From: CAIYOL01 sp964494805
GTDB lineage: Bacteria > Planctomycetota > Phycisphaerae > Sedimentisphaerales > Anaerobacaceae
DNA: 64,000 nt
Assembly (NCBI GenBank): GCA_964494805.1
Contig: CAZBST010000002.1
Coordinates: 1-64,000, forward strand
Direction of reading: 5' to 3'
Below the pieces are notes generated by a model, which made no database searches, had not been told where the DNA came from, and saw only the letters and a list, made by a program, of their open reading frames with translations. Below, piece after piece: positions 25,282 to 33,834 of the stretch (position 1 is the first letter of the stretch; every line of letters starts with the position of its first letter). The position numbers and the translations under genes are program-made.

Positions 25282-26436
25282 TCATTCCTTTCGTATTAAC
25301 TCATCTAGGCCAGAATAGAAGGGATAATGTGTTTTTAAGGCGATGTTATCATTTGCGAGAATAATTTGTTCCTTCATTGATTTTTGTACATTACTGAGTA
25401 CACATTGATAGTGATAGTGCAATCCATCAGCGAATTGGTGCTGTGTATAGGATCGCGTCTTTGTTGTATTCCGACTATATTTCGTATATGGGCAGCTGCC
25501 TTTTGCGATATCTCCTTTTGAATATAAGGTGCATTCATTTAAACACCGGACTTCAGTTTTAGGTATTTTATAACTGAAATCAGAATACTTGTTTATTACA
25601 AAATCACAGAAAGGAATCCATCGATGACAGATTGGGCACCTGTCTGAGTTTCTGGAATTTTCCGTGTCAACTGTCGCAGTGGGAATCGAAGTTTGCAAAG
25701 AAAATGTTCCAGATTGAATTTCCTTTTTCCTACCTACTTCAAGGCCATAAATGTGTTTATCGTATGTTATAATCAAAAAGTCTGGAGGTATAATATAACC
25801 ATCGCGACTCATGAGTCGCTGTGCAAGTAGTAAAGGAATTATGTAACCAATATTGTTCCTTAGTAAAAAAATGAAAACTAAGAGTTCATGCCATAGGCCT
25901 CCGGCTGTTTTTGGCAGTATAGTATCAAAGTAATCGTTTAGCTTGCTTGGACCTTCTGTTATCTTCTTCGGAAGGCCGATCTTACCAGGATGGTTGAGGA
26001 GTGCGCCGAAATATTTCTCGTCTTTTAATCCAGGTATCTTCGACAGATTTTTCAAAAAAGTGCTTCTGAGGCTCTTTGAAACTGTAATAGTTTCATAGGT
26101 CATAAGAAGATTAACCAAATAAAGAACAAGCTTCACGAAAAGTTGCTTGTCTTGCACTTGTTTTTCTCCGCTCTTTTGCTGCATGGAATAGCAACCACGT
26201 CCGAGGTAAATATACTCGATGAGATCCGCCAAGATCATTTGTCTGCCATACTGACTATACAATTGATCCTCTAGCTGCAACTCATTTACAATCTTATTAA
26301 ATTTCTTTGTGTTTTCACGATAGGTTATGCAGTCAAGTTCTTCATCCTTCAAAAAATTAGCTTTCTTGTTGAAAACTTGGTGGAGTATTTCAAGATGTCC
26401 AATAGAATATCTGAACTTTCTAAAGATTTCTTCCAT
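25282..26436 (-). CDS. unknown protein with PD-(D/E)XK-like core and zinc-ribbon-like cysteines
   Basis: A 384-residue protein I do not recognise, placed between the methyltransferase and the endonuclease. Residues 181-250 have the order of a PD-(D/E)XK nuclease: a helix with Glu184 (GLWHELL), then Pro218-Asp219, then a strand LEVGRKK with Glu233, and Gln248 in the next helix. The usual Lys two residues after the Glu is Gly235, with Arg236/Lys237 next. Immediately after come six cysteines (267, 270, 277, 298, 302, 315), suggesting a zinc-binding insertion. The first 170 residues are helical. It could be a specificity or accessory subunit or a second nuclease. Its start overlaps the methyltransferase stop by one base (TAATG). 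Confidence 0.7.
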   Translation of the reverse strand: MEEIFRKFRYSIGHLEILHQVFNKKANFLKDEELDCITYRENTKKFNKIVNELQLEDQLYSQYGRQMILADLIEYIYLGRGCYSMQQKSGEKQVQDKQLFVKLVLYLVNLLMTYETITVSKSLRSTFLKNLSKIPGLKDEKYFGALLNHPGKIGLPKKITEGPSKLNDYFDTILPKTAGGLWHELLVFIFLLRNNIGYIIPLLLAQRLMSRDGYIIPPDFLIITYDKHIYGLEVGRKKEIQSGTFSLQTSIPTATVDTENSRNSDRCPICHRWIPFCDFVINKYSDFSYKIPKTEVRCLNECTLYSKGDIAKGSCPYTKYSRNTTKTRSYTQHQFADGLHYHYQCVLSNVQKSMKEQIILANDNIALKTHYPFYSGLDELIRKE

Positions 26437-28196
26437 TATTGGTTATTCTGCATGTAAAAGATAGTTTCTTGGTATGGGTTGTCACCCTGCTCAGTGCGTT
26501 TTGTTACTGCTCTGTGAAACTCCTTTATTATTTTAAGGCCGCTCTGTTTCGCAATTTCTGGATACAAATTTAGCCTGTCATTTGCGACAATAAATATTTT
26601 GGCGTTATCCTTCAGGTGCTTTTTTACATTACGAAATACCGCGGAGATGCCTTTAATATAATCTTCTTGTGCCTGTTTAGACTTGCCCGCCTTTTGAGGG
26701 CCTATTTCAAGGTCATCGTTTCTTGGGAAGCCGAATAGTTCGTATGCATAAATATGTTGATCATGATAGTCAATTTGGCCGACATAAGGAGGAGAGGTAA
26801 AAATGCCGTCAATTTTCCTGCCAGCGATGGGTGTCCTCTCTAACTCCTTGGCCAAGTTAACTTTTTGGGAATCACCTTGAACAACTGTTACAGATTTGTC
26901 AGATCGGAGCTTGTCGAAGGTTTCCAATCGTCTTACCGTATCCATACTATAGTTGTGGATTTTTACAAGAAGTTGTTCTATCGGCTTACACATTCTTCTG
27001 TGTTTTCTACACCAATATTCTTTTCCAACTTCGATAGGGGCTTTGGGTCTTGCTAAATCATAGTGAGGGATCAGTCTCACAGAACGGACCGCCCGGCTCA
27101 GAAGAACCTTTAACAAGTCTTGACAATCAAACACTTTTATTAAACGACGGTAATACATCATTTCGTAGAGTGTTCGTTCGGCGAACCATGTTTTTAAATA
27201 TTCACTTTTGACCTCCGCTATTAATGATGCTTTTAGCTTTTCCATCCGCTCTTTTGGGAAAAGCGATGGTTGGTTCTCGTCTTCAGCGCATAGGCGAGCG
27301 GAGAAATCGGATAGACGACGTTCAGCTTCTAACACTTCCTGCTTTGCTTTGTCCATGTCATACTTTTGCGTTTTCACTTTTGCGATGAGGCAATTGAATT
27401 CGGAAATATCTATCCCGATAGTGTGCATTTTCATTTCATTGCCTTGGACGAGTGTTGTGCCCGAACCCATAAAAGGGTCTAGGATAATATCATCTTCCTT
27501 AAAATATCTTGCCAGAAACCATTCAACAAGTTGGGGGATAAACTTACCTAAGTATGGGTGAAGTCTATGAACGTGTTTTGTGCGTTCGTATTCGGGCAGG
27601 CCGTAGAAACCAAGCTCTTCGTTTTGTCCTGGGCAATGGTGTCTCTTATGGTCTTGTTCTAGAAAGCTCAGAAATTCTGTGAGCTCCTTTAATGACACTC
27701 GAAGCTCGCCGTTATTAGCTTTAGAAATTCGTGCTCCCCACTTATTATATTTATTGATTCGCCCTCGCTGTATATAGTCACGAATATTATGTGGTGTTTT
27801 ACCTACTATGCGGGCAGCTTCTTCAAGTTTAACGAGGTCTGACGTTGATTTGTCGGGGACAATTAGGTACTTTCGCGGAGCGATACGATTGATAATAATT
27901 GTGTCGTTCGTATTCAGATTATTTACCTTTAGAAACTTTTTTACCCACCCTTTTGGCCTGAAAATTTTTTTATCTTTTGGGATGTCGGCACTTATGGTTG
28001 ACTCTAATCCGTAAGCTTTCAGGGTAATAGGCTCGCCAGGACCTTTTTTTCTAGCACTTTCACCGAACGAATCTTCAGGAAAAAACCCCTTGCCGCAACT
28101 GCTAAGACATAGGTTGCCGTATTTTTGGGCTGCGTGTGTTAGTTGGATTGTGCGTGATTCCATTCTGGGTAGCACTCCTTGCATCATTTCAAACAA
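26436..28196 (-). CDS. DNA methyltransferase (SPPY-type, N4-cytosine or N6-adenine)
   Basis: A 586-residue amino-methyltransferase. The AdoMet-binding motif I is Asp240-PFMGSGTT followed by a GID strand (261-263), and the catalytic motif IV is Ser468-Pro-Pro-Tyr471. SPPY is most common in N4-cytosine enzymes. Motif I comes before motif IV, unlike the beta-class order in which GSGTT-type sequences usually sit near the C-terminus. The segment RLHPYLGKFIPQLV (211-224) is typical of this group. The N-terminal part has a region like an AbrB/B3 fold (55-115) and a helix-turn-helix (123-145, LVKLEEAARIVGKTPHNIRDY). It leads the restriction operon and probably protects host DNA. Confidence 0.85.
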   Translation of the reverse strand: MFEMMQGVLPRMESRTIQLTHAAQKYGNLCLSSCGKGFFPEDSFGESARKKGPGEPITLKAYGLESTISADIPKDKKIFRPKGWVKKFLKVNNLNTNDTIIINRIAPRKYLIVPDKSTSDLVKLEEAARIVGKTPHNIRDYIQRGRINKYNKWGARISKANNGELRVSLKELTEFLSFLEQDHKRHHCPGQNEELGFYGLPEYERTKHVHRLHPYLGKFIPQLVEWFLARYFKEDDIILDPFMGSGTTLVQGNEMKMHTIGIDISEFNCLIAKVKTQKYDMDKAKQEVLEAERRLSDFSARLCAEDENQPSLFPKERMEKLKASLIAEVKSEYLKTWFAERTLYEMMYYRRLIKVFDCQDLLKVLLSRAVRSVRLIPHYDLARPKAPIEVGKEYWCRKHRRMCKPIEQLLVKIHNYSMDTVRRLETFDKLRSDKSVTVVQGDSQKVNLAKELERTPIAGRKIDGIFTSPPYVGQIDYHDQHIYAYELFGFPRNDDLEIGPQKAGKSKQAQEDYIKGISAVFRNVKKHLKDNAKIFIVANDRLNLYPEIAKQSGLKIIKEFHRAVTKRTEQGDNPYQETIFYMQNNQ

Positions 28197-28314
28197 GAAT
28201 ACATAATAGTCACAAGAACAGGAAAATCAAGTAAAAAAGATGAAACCGCTATACATAAGCTTGCAATCCCAGCCAGAGGCCGTGGCTAAATACAAAGTGT
28301 TCTGGCAATGCACA

Positions 28315-28347
28315 ATAAAAAACCCCCGAAGTCGAGGACTTCGGGGG
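28315..28347 (-). terminator. intrinsic terminator for the XerC/D-like gene
   Basis: CCCCCGAAGTC and GACTTCGGGGG (28323-28347) form an 11-bp stem with a three-base loop. On the minus strand it is followed by a run of six T (complement of 28317-28322). It lies 39 nt after the recombinase stop and just before the restriction operon, shielding one from the other. Confidence 0.85.
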
Positions 28348-28385
28348 AGGTTCTTTTCTTCTTAAATATCCTGGGGCGGTGTATA

Positions 28386-29462
28386 TTACCAGTCGCTTTC
28401 GTCTTTGTCCTTTTCCATTCGGCTCGGCTCAGTTAGGCTCGAAATATGCTTGTCAGAAACTGGCTTTTCGGGGGCCTCTTGGTCTCTGGGGTGAGCTTTA
28501 TCGTAGGTCTCTTTCAGTTTCTTCGTGGTCAGATGCGTGTAGATCTGAGTGGTCGAAAGCGACTGATGGCCGAGCAGCTCCTGAACGCTGCGCAGGTCGG
28601 CGCCGTTATTTAACATATGCGTTGCGAAGCTGTGCCGGAGTGTATGCGGGCTGATGTGGGGGTCCAGGCCGGCCATTCTGAGGTATTTGTCCATTTTGCG
28701 GCGGACGCTGCGGGTGCTGAGGCGGCGGCCATGCTTATTAACGAACAGGACCTTCGAATCGAAATTGGGGTTGTTGCGCGCCCTTTTATTCCTGAATTCC
28801 ATATAGTGCTGAATGACCTGCAAGGCAGAGGTGCCTATCGGGACGATTCTTTCCTTTTTGCCCTTTCCGCGGATGTGGACGACTTCGCCGAGGAAGTCCA
28901 CATCGTCCATATTCAAGGCGACAAGCTCGCTGACCCTTACGCCTGTGCTGTAAAGGGTCTCCATAATGGCCCTGTCTCTTGCGCCGAGCCAGTTATCCAT
29001 CGGCGGGGTATCGAGCAATTTCTTTATCTGCTCGTATTCGAGGAAGTGCGGCAGGCGTTTCTCCTGCTTGGGAGTACGAACCGCCATAACCGGATTGGAG
29101 GAGAGCTGGTTTCTTTTAACAAGGAACTTGTAGAAGCTGCGCAATGTGGCGAGCTTGCGAGCTATGGTTGACTTGGAATACTGCTTTTCACTCAGAGCAG
29201 CCATATACGCCCTGACGGAATTGACATCCGCAGAAAGAAGCAACTGGTCCAGCTTGAGACCTGTCTGCGTGGCCACAGCCGTAGCGGCGCCGTGATGGTG
29301 GGCACCGGCCGGGGTATGCTCGTCGGTGTGACCGGAGCGACCAGCCAGGAACTGACTGAACTGCTCCAGGTCCGCACCATAACACTTGGCCGTATGAGGG
29401 GAAAACCGTTTTTCAAACTTCAGATAATTCAGAAACTCTCGGACAATTACATTCTCTTCCAT
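28386..29462 (-). CDS. xerC: tyrosine recombinase of the XerC/XerD type
   Basis: Site-specific recombinase, probably for chromosome dimer resolution. The catalytic set is complete: Arg176 (GVRVSEL), Lys200 or 201 in the RGKGKKER hairpin, His273-x2-Arg276, His299 and the nucleophile Tyr308 (QIYTHL). Two features depart from standard XerC: a His/Ala/Thr-rich insertion in the N-terminal SAM-like domain (residues 42-67) and a charged 40-residue C-terminal tail. XerC cannot be told from XerD here. It lies beside the restriction cluster, but as a housekeeping gene with its own terminator it is not clearly part of it. Confidence 0.88.
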   Translation of the reverse strand: MEENVIVREFLNYLKFEKRFSPHTAKCYGADLEQFSQFLAGRSGHTDEHTPAGAHHHGAATAVATQTGLKLDQLLLSADVNSVRAYMAALSEKQYSKSTIARKLATLRSFYKFLVKRNQLSSNPVMAVRTPKQEKRLPHFLEYEQIKKLLDTPPMDNWLGARDRAIMETLYSTGVRVSELVALNMDDVDFLGEVVHIRGKGKKERIVPIGTSALQVIQHYMEFRNKRARNNPNFDSKVLFVNKHGRRLSTRSVRRKMDKYLRMAGLDPHISPHTLRHSFATHMLNNGADLRSVQELLGHQSLSTTQIYTHLTTKKLKETYDKAHPRDQEAPEKPVSDKHISSLTEPSRMEKDKDESDW

Positions 29463-29558
29463 AATAGCACCTACCTATTCAAAGCATCTTTATGAAATTA
29501 ATCTGCCTGCAGCAGATAAAGGTTTCTTAGCCTTTTAAAATCTTAATTACATTCAGAG

Positions 29559-29810
29559 CTATTGCAGCTGTGAGTCTTCCTGCAAAACGGGTTTTTTTTC
29601 GCCTAAAAGTTTGTCCGCCTGGTTAATAAGCGATTGTGCGAGTTTGAAACTGAGGACCGCTGCATCAAACCAGTCGAAACTTGTCCGTTTATTCTTTGCC
29701 TGCTCAATCAGGGCATCGAGAAGCTTATCTTCGCACCCGCTGTCGTAACGGAATATAAACTTCTCTGTTCCTTTGTTTAAAACCAGTTGTTGCTTCTTAT
29801 ATTTGGCCAT
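29559..29810 (-). CDS. small conserved-looking hypothetical protein
   Basis: An 83-residue acidic/basic mixed protein with a predicted beta hairpin at the start (KQQLVLNKGTEKFIFRYDSG) and a long amphipathic helix (residues 25-70, LLDALIEQAKNKRTSFDWFDAAVLSFKLAQSLI). The residue use is that of a real cytosolic protein, and it has an ATG at 29810 (a GTG at 29813 is adjacent). I do not recognise the family. The neighbours on both sides are the recombinase and the radical SAM gene, each more than 95 nt away. The gap 29811-30025 shows nothing else. Confidence 0.55.
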   Translation of the reverse strand: MAKYKKQQLVLNKGTEKFIFRYDSGCEDKLLDALIEQAKNKRTSFDWFDAAVLSFKLAQSLINQADKLLGEKKPVLQEDSQLQ

Positions 29811-30025
29811 CACAAACGCCCGTATTTTTTATCGGCCTAAAAGCCGACAACCTGTTGCTAAAAATTCTATTTTTCACGGTAAATTCGATAAAATCGAAGC
29901 TTTGGAAAACGCTACAACGCTTTTATCGGCCAATAAGACGCCTGCCTTTACAAAAATGGATATGAATTCGGCAATTAGGGGCAAATTCACCAAATTTTTA
30001 TTGGTCTATGTCAATAGGCGGGGAC

Positions 30026-30967
30026 TTACTCAGCTTCTCGCTTTGAAAAGAAGACAACGCCGTCTTTTCTCCGGGAATCAATAACCCCCTGCTGCTGGAG
30101 AAGGGTGATATATTTTAAGGCCTCGTTGCGGCCTATGCCTAAAGCTGAAGATATGTCACTCAGCGAACAAGGCCTGCGTTTCAGCATTGATAATACGTCT
30201 TCGGCCTTGCCTGCGATGTTTCCGATGTGCCGGGCCGGCGAAAAGTCGGCTATAACTTCGCAGTTTTTCCCAAGCTGTTCGGCTATAGTCCGGAGTTTTT
30301 TGGCATCGAGGGCTTTGATACCCGGCTCGGTCGTAGGTCGAACGGCTGTATTAAGCTGGACCTTGTCAGGACAAATACGGTCTATGGCATCCTTGATTTC
30401 GGCAATCTGCTGATTATCAGTATTAAAACCCTCGATAAGAAACACTTCGAGCCATATCCGGCCGGTAAACTGCTTTCGAAAGGCGCATAATCCTGAAATC
30501 AGTTTTTCAAAACTTAATCCAGAGTGCGGGCGATTTACCCTCTGGTAGGTCTGCTCGTCACCGGCATCCAAAGAAGGCAAAACGACGTCGGCCTTTGCGC
30601 AATCCGCCCGAACATCCTGATTATATAACAGTGTGCCATTGGTTAGTATAGCTACGGGAATATCGGTGATTTTCTTTATGCCTTCTATAAAGGCTCCGAG
30701 CCGGGAATTCAGTGTCGGCTCGCCGGAACCGCTGATAGTAATAAAATCAGCTTCTACCCCCTCGGCCAATTTGTCTTTCAGCTCAGCCAAAACCGCCTCA
30801 ACAGGCACGAAGTCTCTGCGCTGGAGGGTTTTTTCAGTGGTTCTGCCGAGCTGACAATAAATGCAATCCAGCGTGCAGAGCTTAAATGGCACGATATCAA
30901 TACCGAGACTACGCCCCAGCCGTCGCGAAGGCACCGGGCCATACAAATACTTTTTTTCTTCGGGCAT
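30026..30967 (-). CDS. radical SAM protein with a C-terminal winged helix
   Basis: A Fe-S/SAM enzyme of the COG0731 type. The cluster motif is C-T-L-D-C-I-Y-C in a context (YGPVPSRRLGRSLGID) that marks this group. A TIM-barrel body follows with GSGEPTL, and the last 60 residues look like a helix-turn-helix (SLSDISSALGIGRNEALKYI), which could bind DNA or RNA. The substrate is unknown. I take the ATG at 30967, which is 4 nt past the kdsA stop; an open frame extends to an ATG at 31009 inside kdsA. It is the last gene of the leuS-to-kdsA run. Confidence 0.82.
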   Translation of the reverse strand: MPEEKKYLYGPVPSRRLGRSLGIDIVPFKLCTLDCIYCQLGRTTEKTLQRRDFVPVEAVLAELKDKLAEGVEADFITISGSGEPTLNSRLGAFIEGIKKITDIPVAILTNGTLLYNQDVRADCAKADVVLPSLDAGDEQTYQRVNRPHSGLSFEKLISGLCAFRKQFTGRIWLEVFLIEGFNTDNQQIAEIKDAIDRICPDKVQLNTAVRPTTEPGIKALDAKKLRTIAEQLGKNCEVIADFSPARHIGNIAGKAEDVLSMLKRRPCSLSDISSALGIGRNEALKYITLLQQQGVIDSRRKDGVVFFSKREAE

Positions 30968-30971
30968 CTGC

Positions 30972-31796
30972 CTACTTCCGCACGACTTCGAATATCTTTT
31001 TGCACACATCTAATAAATCTTCGAGCCAATCGATGGGCATAATGCTGGCGGCATCCGACTTTGCCTTGGCCGGCTCGGTGTGCACCTCAATAAAAAGCCC
31101 GTTGGCACCGGCGGCAATAGCAGCTTTAGCAAGTATTGGGGCAAATTCCGGCCGGCCCGCACTGACGTCACCAAGTCCGCCGGGCTGCTGAGTGCTGTGC
31201 GTCGCATCGAAAACAACGGGACAACCCAATTTTTTCATAATCCCAATAGCGGTCATATCGTTGACAAGCTGATTGTAACCAAAAAATGTCCCGCGCTCGG
31301 TGAGTATAATTTGGCTGTTTTCGCAGGAGCGAACCTTTTCCACTGCATTTTTCATTTCATCTGGCGAGAGAAACTGGCCTTTCTTTATATTTACGGGTTT
31401 GCCAGTCCGCCCGCAGGCACAAAGCAAATCAGTCTGCCTGCAGAGAAAAGCAGGCACCTGAAGGCAATCAACAACCTCTCCGACAGTCTCAGCTTGCCCC
31501 GGCTCGTGCACATCGGTCATAACAGGTAAATCAGTCTCTCGACGAACTGCTGCAAGAATATCCAGCCCCTTCTCCAGACCGAGGCCCCTGAAACTGCGCA
31601 GACTGGAGCGATTGGCCTTGTCGAAACTTGCTTTGAAAATCATTCCCACACCGCTTTTCGCGGCGATTTTGACGAGCCTGTCTGCGATATTGAGACAGAT
31701 GTCCCTGCTCTCAATAACACAAGGCCCGGCTATTACAAATAAAGGCGCATCCAAACCAATATCAATATTGCCAATTTTGAAGTTTATCTTACTCAT
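30972..31796 (-). CDS. kdsA: 3-deoxy-8-phosphooctulonate synthase
   Basis: Condenses phosphoenolpyruvate with arabinose 5-phosphate to form KDO 8-phosphate for the lipopolysaccharide core. The conserved segments are all in place: FVIAGPCVIES, FKASFDKANRSS, TDVHEP, QVPAFLCRQTDLL and FDATHSTQQPGG. The length of 274 residues is standard. Its presence is direct evidence for a KDO-containing outer membrane. The CxxxH-like residue pattern that separates metal-dependent from metal-independent forms was not assigned with certainty. It sits 10 nt after the lipid kinase gene in the same operon. Confidence 0.96.
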   Translation of the reverse strand: MSKINFKIGNIDIGLDAPLFVIAGPCVIESRDICLNIADRLVKIAAKSGVGMIFKASFDKANRSSLRSFRGLGLEKGLDILAAVRRETDLPVMTDVHEPGQAETVGEVVDCLQVPAFLCRQTDLLCACGRTGKPVNIKKGQFLSPDEMKNAVEKVRSCENSQIILTERGTFFGYNQLVNDMTAIGIMKKLGCPVVFDATHSTQQPGGLGDVSAGRPEFAPILAKAAIAAGANGLFIEVHTEPAKAKSDAASIMPIDWLEDLLDVCKKIFEVVRK

Positions 31797-31806
31797 ATAT
31801 TCAATC

Positions 31807-32751
31807 TCATCCTAATGCCCTGATAATCCTCGTTCTTATTCCCGCCGGCTTGGCGCCTTCCGGCACGACACAATTGACCGCCTGTGGTATCACCTTAATT
31901 TGCACCGGTAAAGCCGGGCCAGGGTCACCATCAATTTCGGTATCTATACCGGCACTATCCGAGCTTACAGAAATCTCTTTACCCTGACGATAAATAACAT
32001 CAGAACAATCGGCGTGTTGCTTCAGAACCGTCAGCACCGAATGCTTTACCAAATGCACTCGAGACGCACATTTATAAATACACACATCCAGCAATCCGTC
32101 ACTGAAATCAGCATAGTGTAATATCTGAAGGCCTACTGCATATCTTGAGATATTTCCGACAAAAACCAGTCCTCGGCCCTGAAAGATTTCTTCACCGTCC
32201 ACCTTCACCTTCATTGCGTCGAACTTATAACCCCAGAATGTTCGCCAGAGCGGCCAGAAGTAATCAAAGTAATCTATATGTCCCCTGCGCTGCTCGCTGA
32301 CACGTTTGACTACCTGGCCGTCAAAGCCGAAACCAGCTATCGAAGTAAAACATTTTCCGTTCGCACTTCCCAGGTCCAAAGGCCGAATGAACCCTGCCTC
32401 AAATGTTCTTATTATTGTTTTTAATTTTTCATCAAAGCCCAACTCATTTGCCAGCAAATTCTCCGTTCCGCAGGGCACTATTAGCAGTGGTTTGTCACTG
32501 CCTTCCAGGCCATGCGCAACCTCTCTGACCGTACCGTCACCGCCGGCAACAACAACCATTGCACAATTATAATCCACAGCCACATCTGCGGCCACCTCAC
32601 AGGCATTGGCTAAAGAAGTAGTCAAACTAACCTTGACCTTGTATCCTTTTTTGACAAGGTATTCCTTAAACCACTGCCCGACCAGCTTGCTGCTGGTCGC
32701 GCCGGATTTGGGATTGACAACGTAGGCAATATAACCATCATCCGGTTTCAT
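31807..32751 (-). CDS. diacylglycerol-kinase-like lipid kinase
   Basis: A lipid kinase of the YegS/DgkB/sphingosine kinase fold. The nucleotide-binding motif GGDGTVREV and the leading VNPKSG are typical, and PCGTENLLA follows at the usual spacing. Such enzymes phosphorylate diacylglycerol or related lipids at the inner membrane; the exact substrate is not known. I chose the ATG at 32751; the frame extends to a TTG at 32760. It stands between a CYTH protein and kdsA, a plausible envelope-lipid neighbourhood. Confidence 0.85.
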   Translation of the reverse strand: MKPDDGYIAYVVNPKSGATSSKLVGQWFKEYLVKKGYKVKVSLTTSLANACEVAADVAVDYNCAMVVVAGGDGTVREVAHGLEGSDKPLLIVPCGTENLLANELGFDEKLKTIIRTFEAGFIRPLDLGSANGKCFTSIAGFGFDGQVVKRVSEQRRGHIDYFDYFWPLWRTFWGYKFDAMKVKVDGEEIFQGRGLVFVGNISRYAVGLQILHYADFSDGLLDVCIYKCASRVHLVKHSVLTVLKQHADCSDVIYRQGKEISVSSDSAGIDTEIDGDPGPALPVQIKVIPQAVNCVVPEGAKPAGIRTRIIRALG

Positions 32752-32763
32752 ATGTTCCAAGTT

Positions 32764-33321
32764 TTATAAAAACACCTCTTTTTCTTTTCTGCCGAGCTGT
32801 CGAAGTTTTTCCTCCATCAAAGATGCGTAACCTTCCAAAATAACCGGCAAATTCGACAACCCTAAATTCCTTTGCACATCGGCAATTTTTTGCTCATCAG
32901 GCCCTTCTATTTCTACAAAATTACCTATCAACGGCAACTGGTCAAGTGCAATGACACAGCCACCCAGTCGCCAAGTGAGACGTTTTTTTTCGATGGTCAG
33001 CACGTTTTTATAGCCCAAAGCTGAAAACAGCTCACGGACGGAATCGCCACCTGCGATTTCGATTTCTATCTCCTGTCTTTTTTTGAGTGAGCCTTTTTCT
33101 TTAGCGCCTTTATAGGTCAGGAAAAACATTTCACTTTTTTCGACCAATTGCCGACGCAACCGCAAACACCTGTCGGTTTTTTGCAATGTCATATTTGCAT
33201 CATCAAAGTGATAATCTGTCTGCAACTGCTCCTGCCCAAATTCGGCGCCGAGTTCAGACAACTTCGCTGCCACCTGCTCCAGCGAATCGACTTTCAGCTT
33301 TGCTTCGATTTCGATATTCAT
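32764..33321 (-). CDS. CYTH-domain (CyaB/thiamine triphosphatase-like) protein
   Basis: A 185-residue CYTH domain. The N-terminal signature E-x-E-x-K is Glu4-Ile-Glu6-Ala-Lys8, and the inner barrel strands carry the expected charged residues (CLRLRRQ, FLTYKG, KRQEIEIEI). Family members include class IV adenylate cyclase, thiamine triphosphatase and inorganic triphosphatases, so only the chemistry of triphosphate binding can be inferred. Its ATG overlaps the TAA of the upstream DUF3795 gene when that gene is read with a frameshift correction, which supports both assignments. Confidence 0.85.
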   Translation of the reverse strand: MNIEIEAKLKVDSLEQVAAKLSELGAEFGQEQLQTDYHFDDANMTLQKTDRCLRLRRQLVEKSEMFFLTYKGAKEKGSLKKRQEIEIEIAGGDSVRELFSALGYKNVLTIEKKRLTWRLGGCVIALDQLPLIGNFVEIEGPDEQKIADVQRNLGLSNLPVILEGYASLMEEKLRQLGRKEKEVFL

Positions 33322-33819
33322 TAAAGCCGGGCCTTTATCGCATCCAGCCGTTTTTTGGCTTCAATATCAACCTCGCCGGAATCAAAAAGCTTGTTCAGTT
33401 TCTCGCAGGGGGTATTCACTGCAATATGCGCAATTCTCAAGGCCCTTTTCCCCTGCGCACTTTCTTACCTGGCACTTTTGACATCCCGAGAATAGTCTCT
33501 TATCTTTCGTCGTGCAGCCATCACAATCGGTAATATCTTCTAAACGGGTTTTCGAATCAAAATGTTCCCTGATATAACAAGCAATCCCCTCCCTCATTTG
33601 TCTTTGTTTCTCAGGATTTTTCTCTCTAGTCGCCAGGTAAATCGGGCACGTGATACAATTTAATCCGCAATACGCAATCATTTCCGTAGACATCTTTTCA
33701 TCTGCTCCTTTTCTGGACTGATTATTACAGCCGATAAGTCCGACACCTCCCAGCACCAGTCCTGCCGCAGTGCCTGCTCCACGCACAAGAAAGCATCTTC
33801 TGCTACATTCTTCACTCAC
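33321..33819 (-). pseudogene. DUF3795 protein with Tat-like leader, frameshifted near its end
   Basis: As read, the frame stops at 33382 after 145 residues. The leader has twin arginines (SRRCFL) and a hydrophobic stretch ending in LIGC, which could be a Tat lipoprotein signal. The body is Cys-rich DUF3795 (YCGLNCITCPIY, CDGCTTK, CQKCQVRKC, NCAYC). Removing one base from the C5 run at 33408-33412 restores a reading YPCEKLNKLFDSGEV followed by EAKKRLDAIKARL and a TAA at 33321-33323. That ending is what the family usually shows, and it creates a TAATG overlap with the next gene. Either a real mutation or a sequence error in the homopolymer would explain it. Confidence 0.8.
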
Positions 33820-33834
33820 TGACTCTACTCCTTC

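Noticed and set aside
24032..28385. CRISPR array or BREX/DISARM cluster near the restriction genes
   Set aside because: There are no regularly spaced repeats and no associated helicase, phosphatase or large ATPase genes.
28617..29171. 184-codon plus-strand frame inside the recombinase gene
   Set aside because: It is antisense to a complete Xer catalytic domain, lacks a ribosome site and has no recognisable motif.
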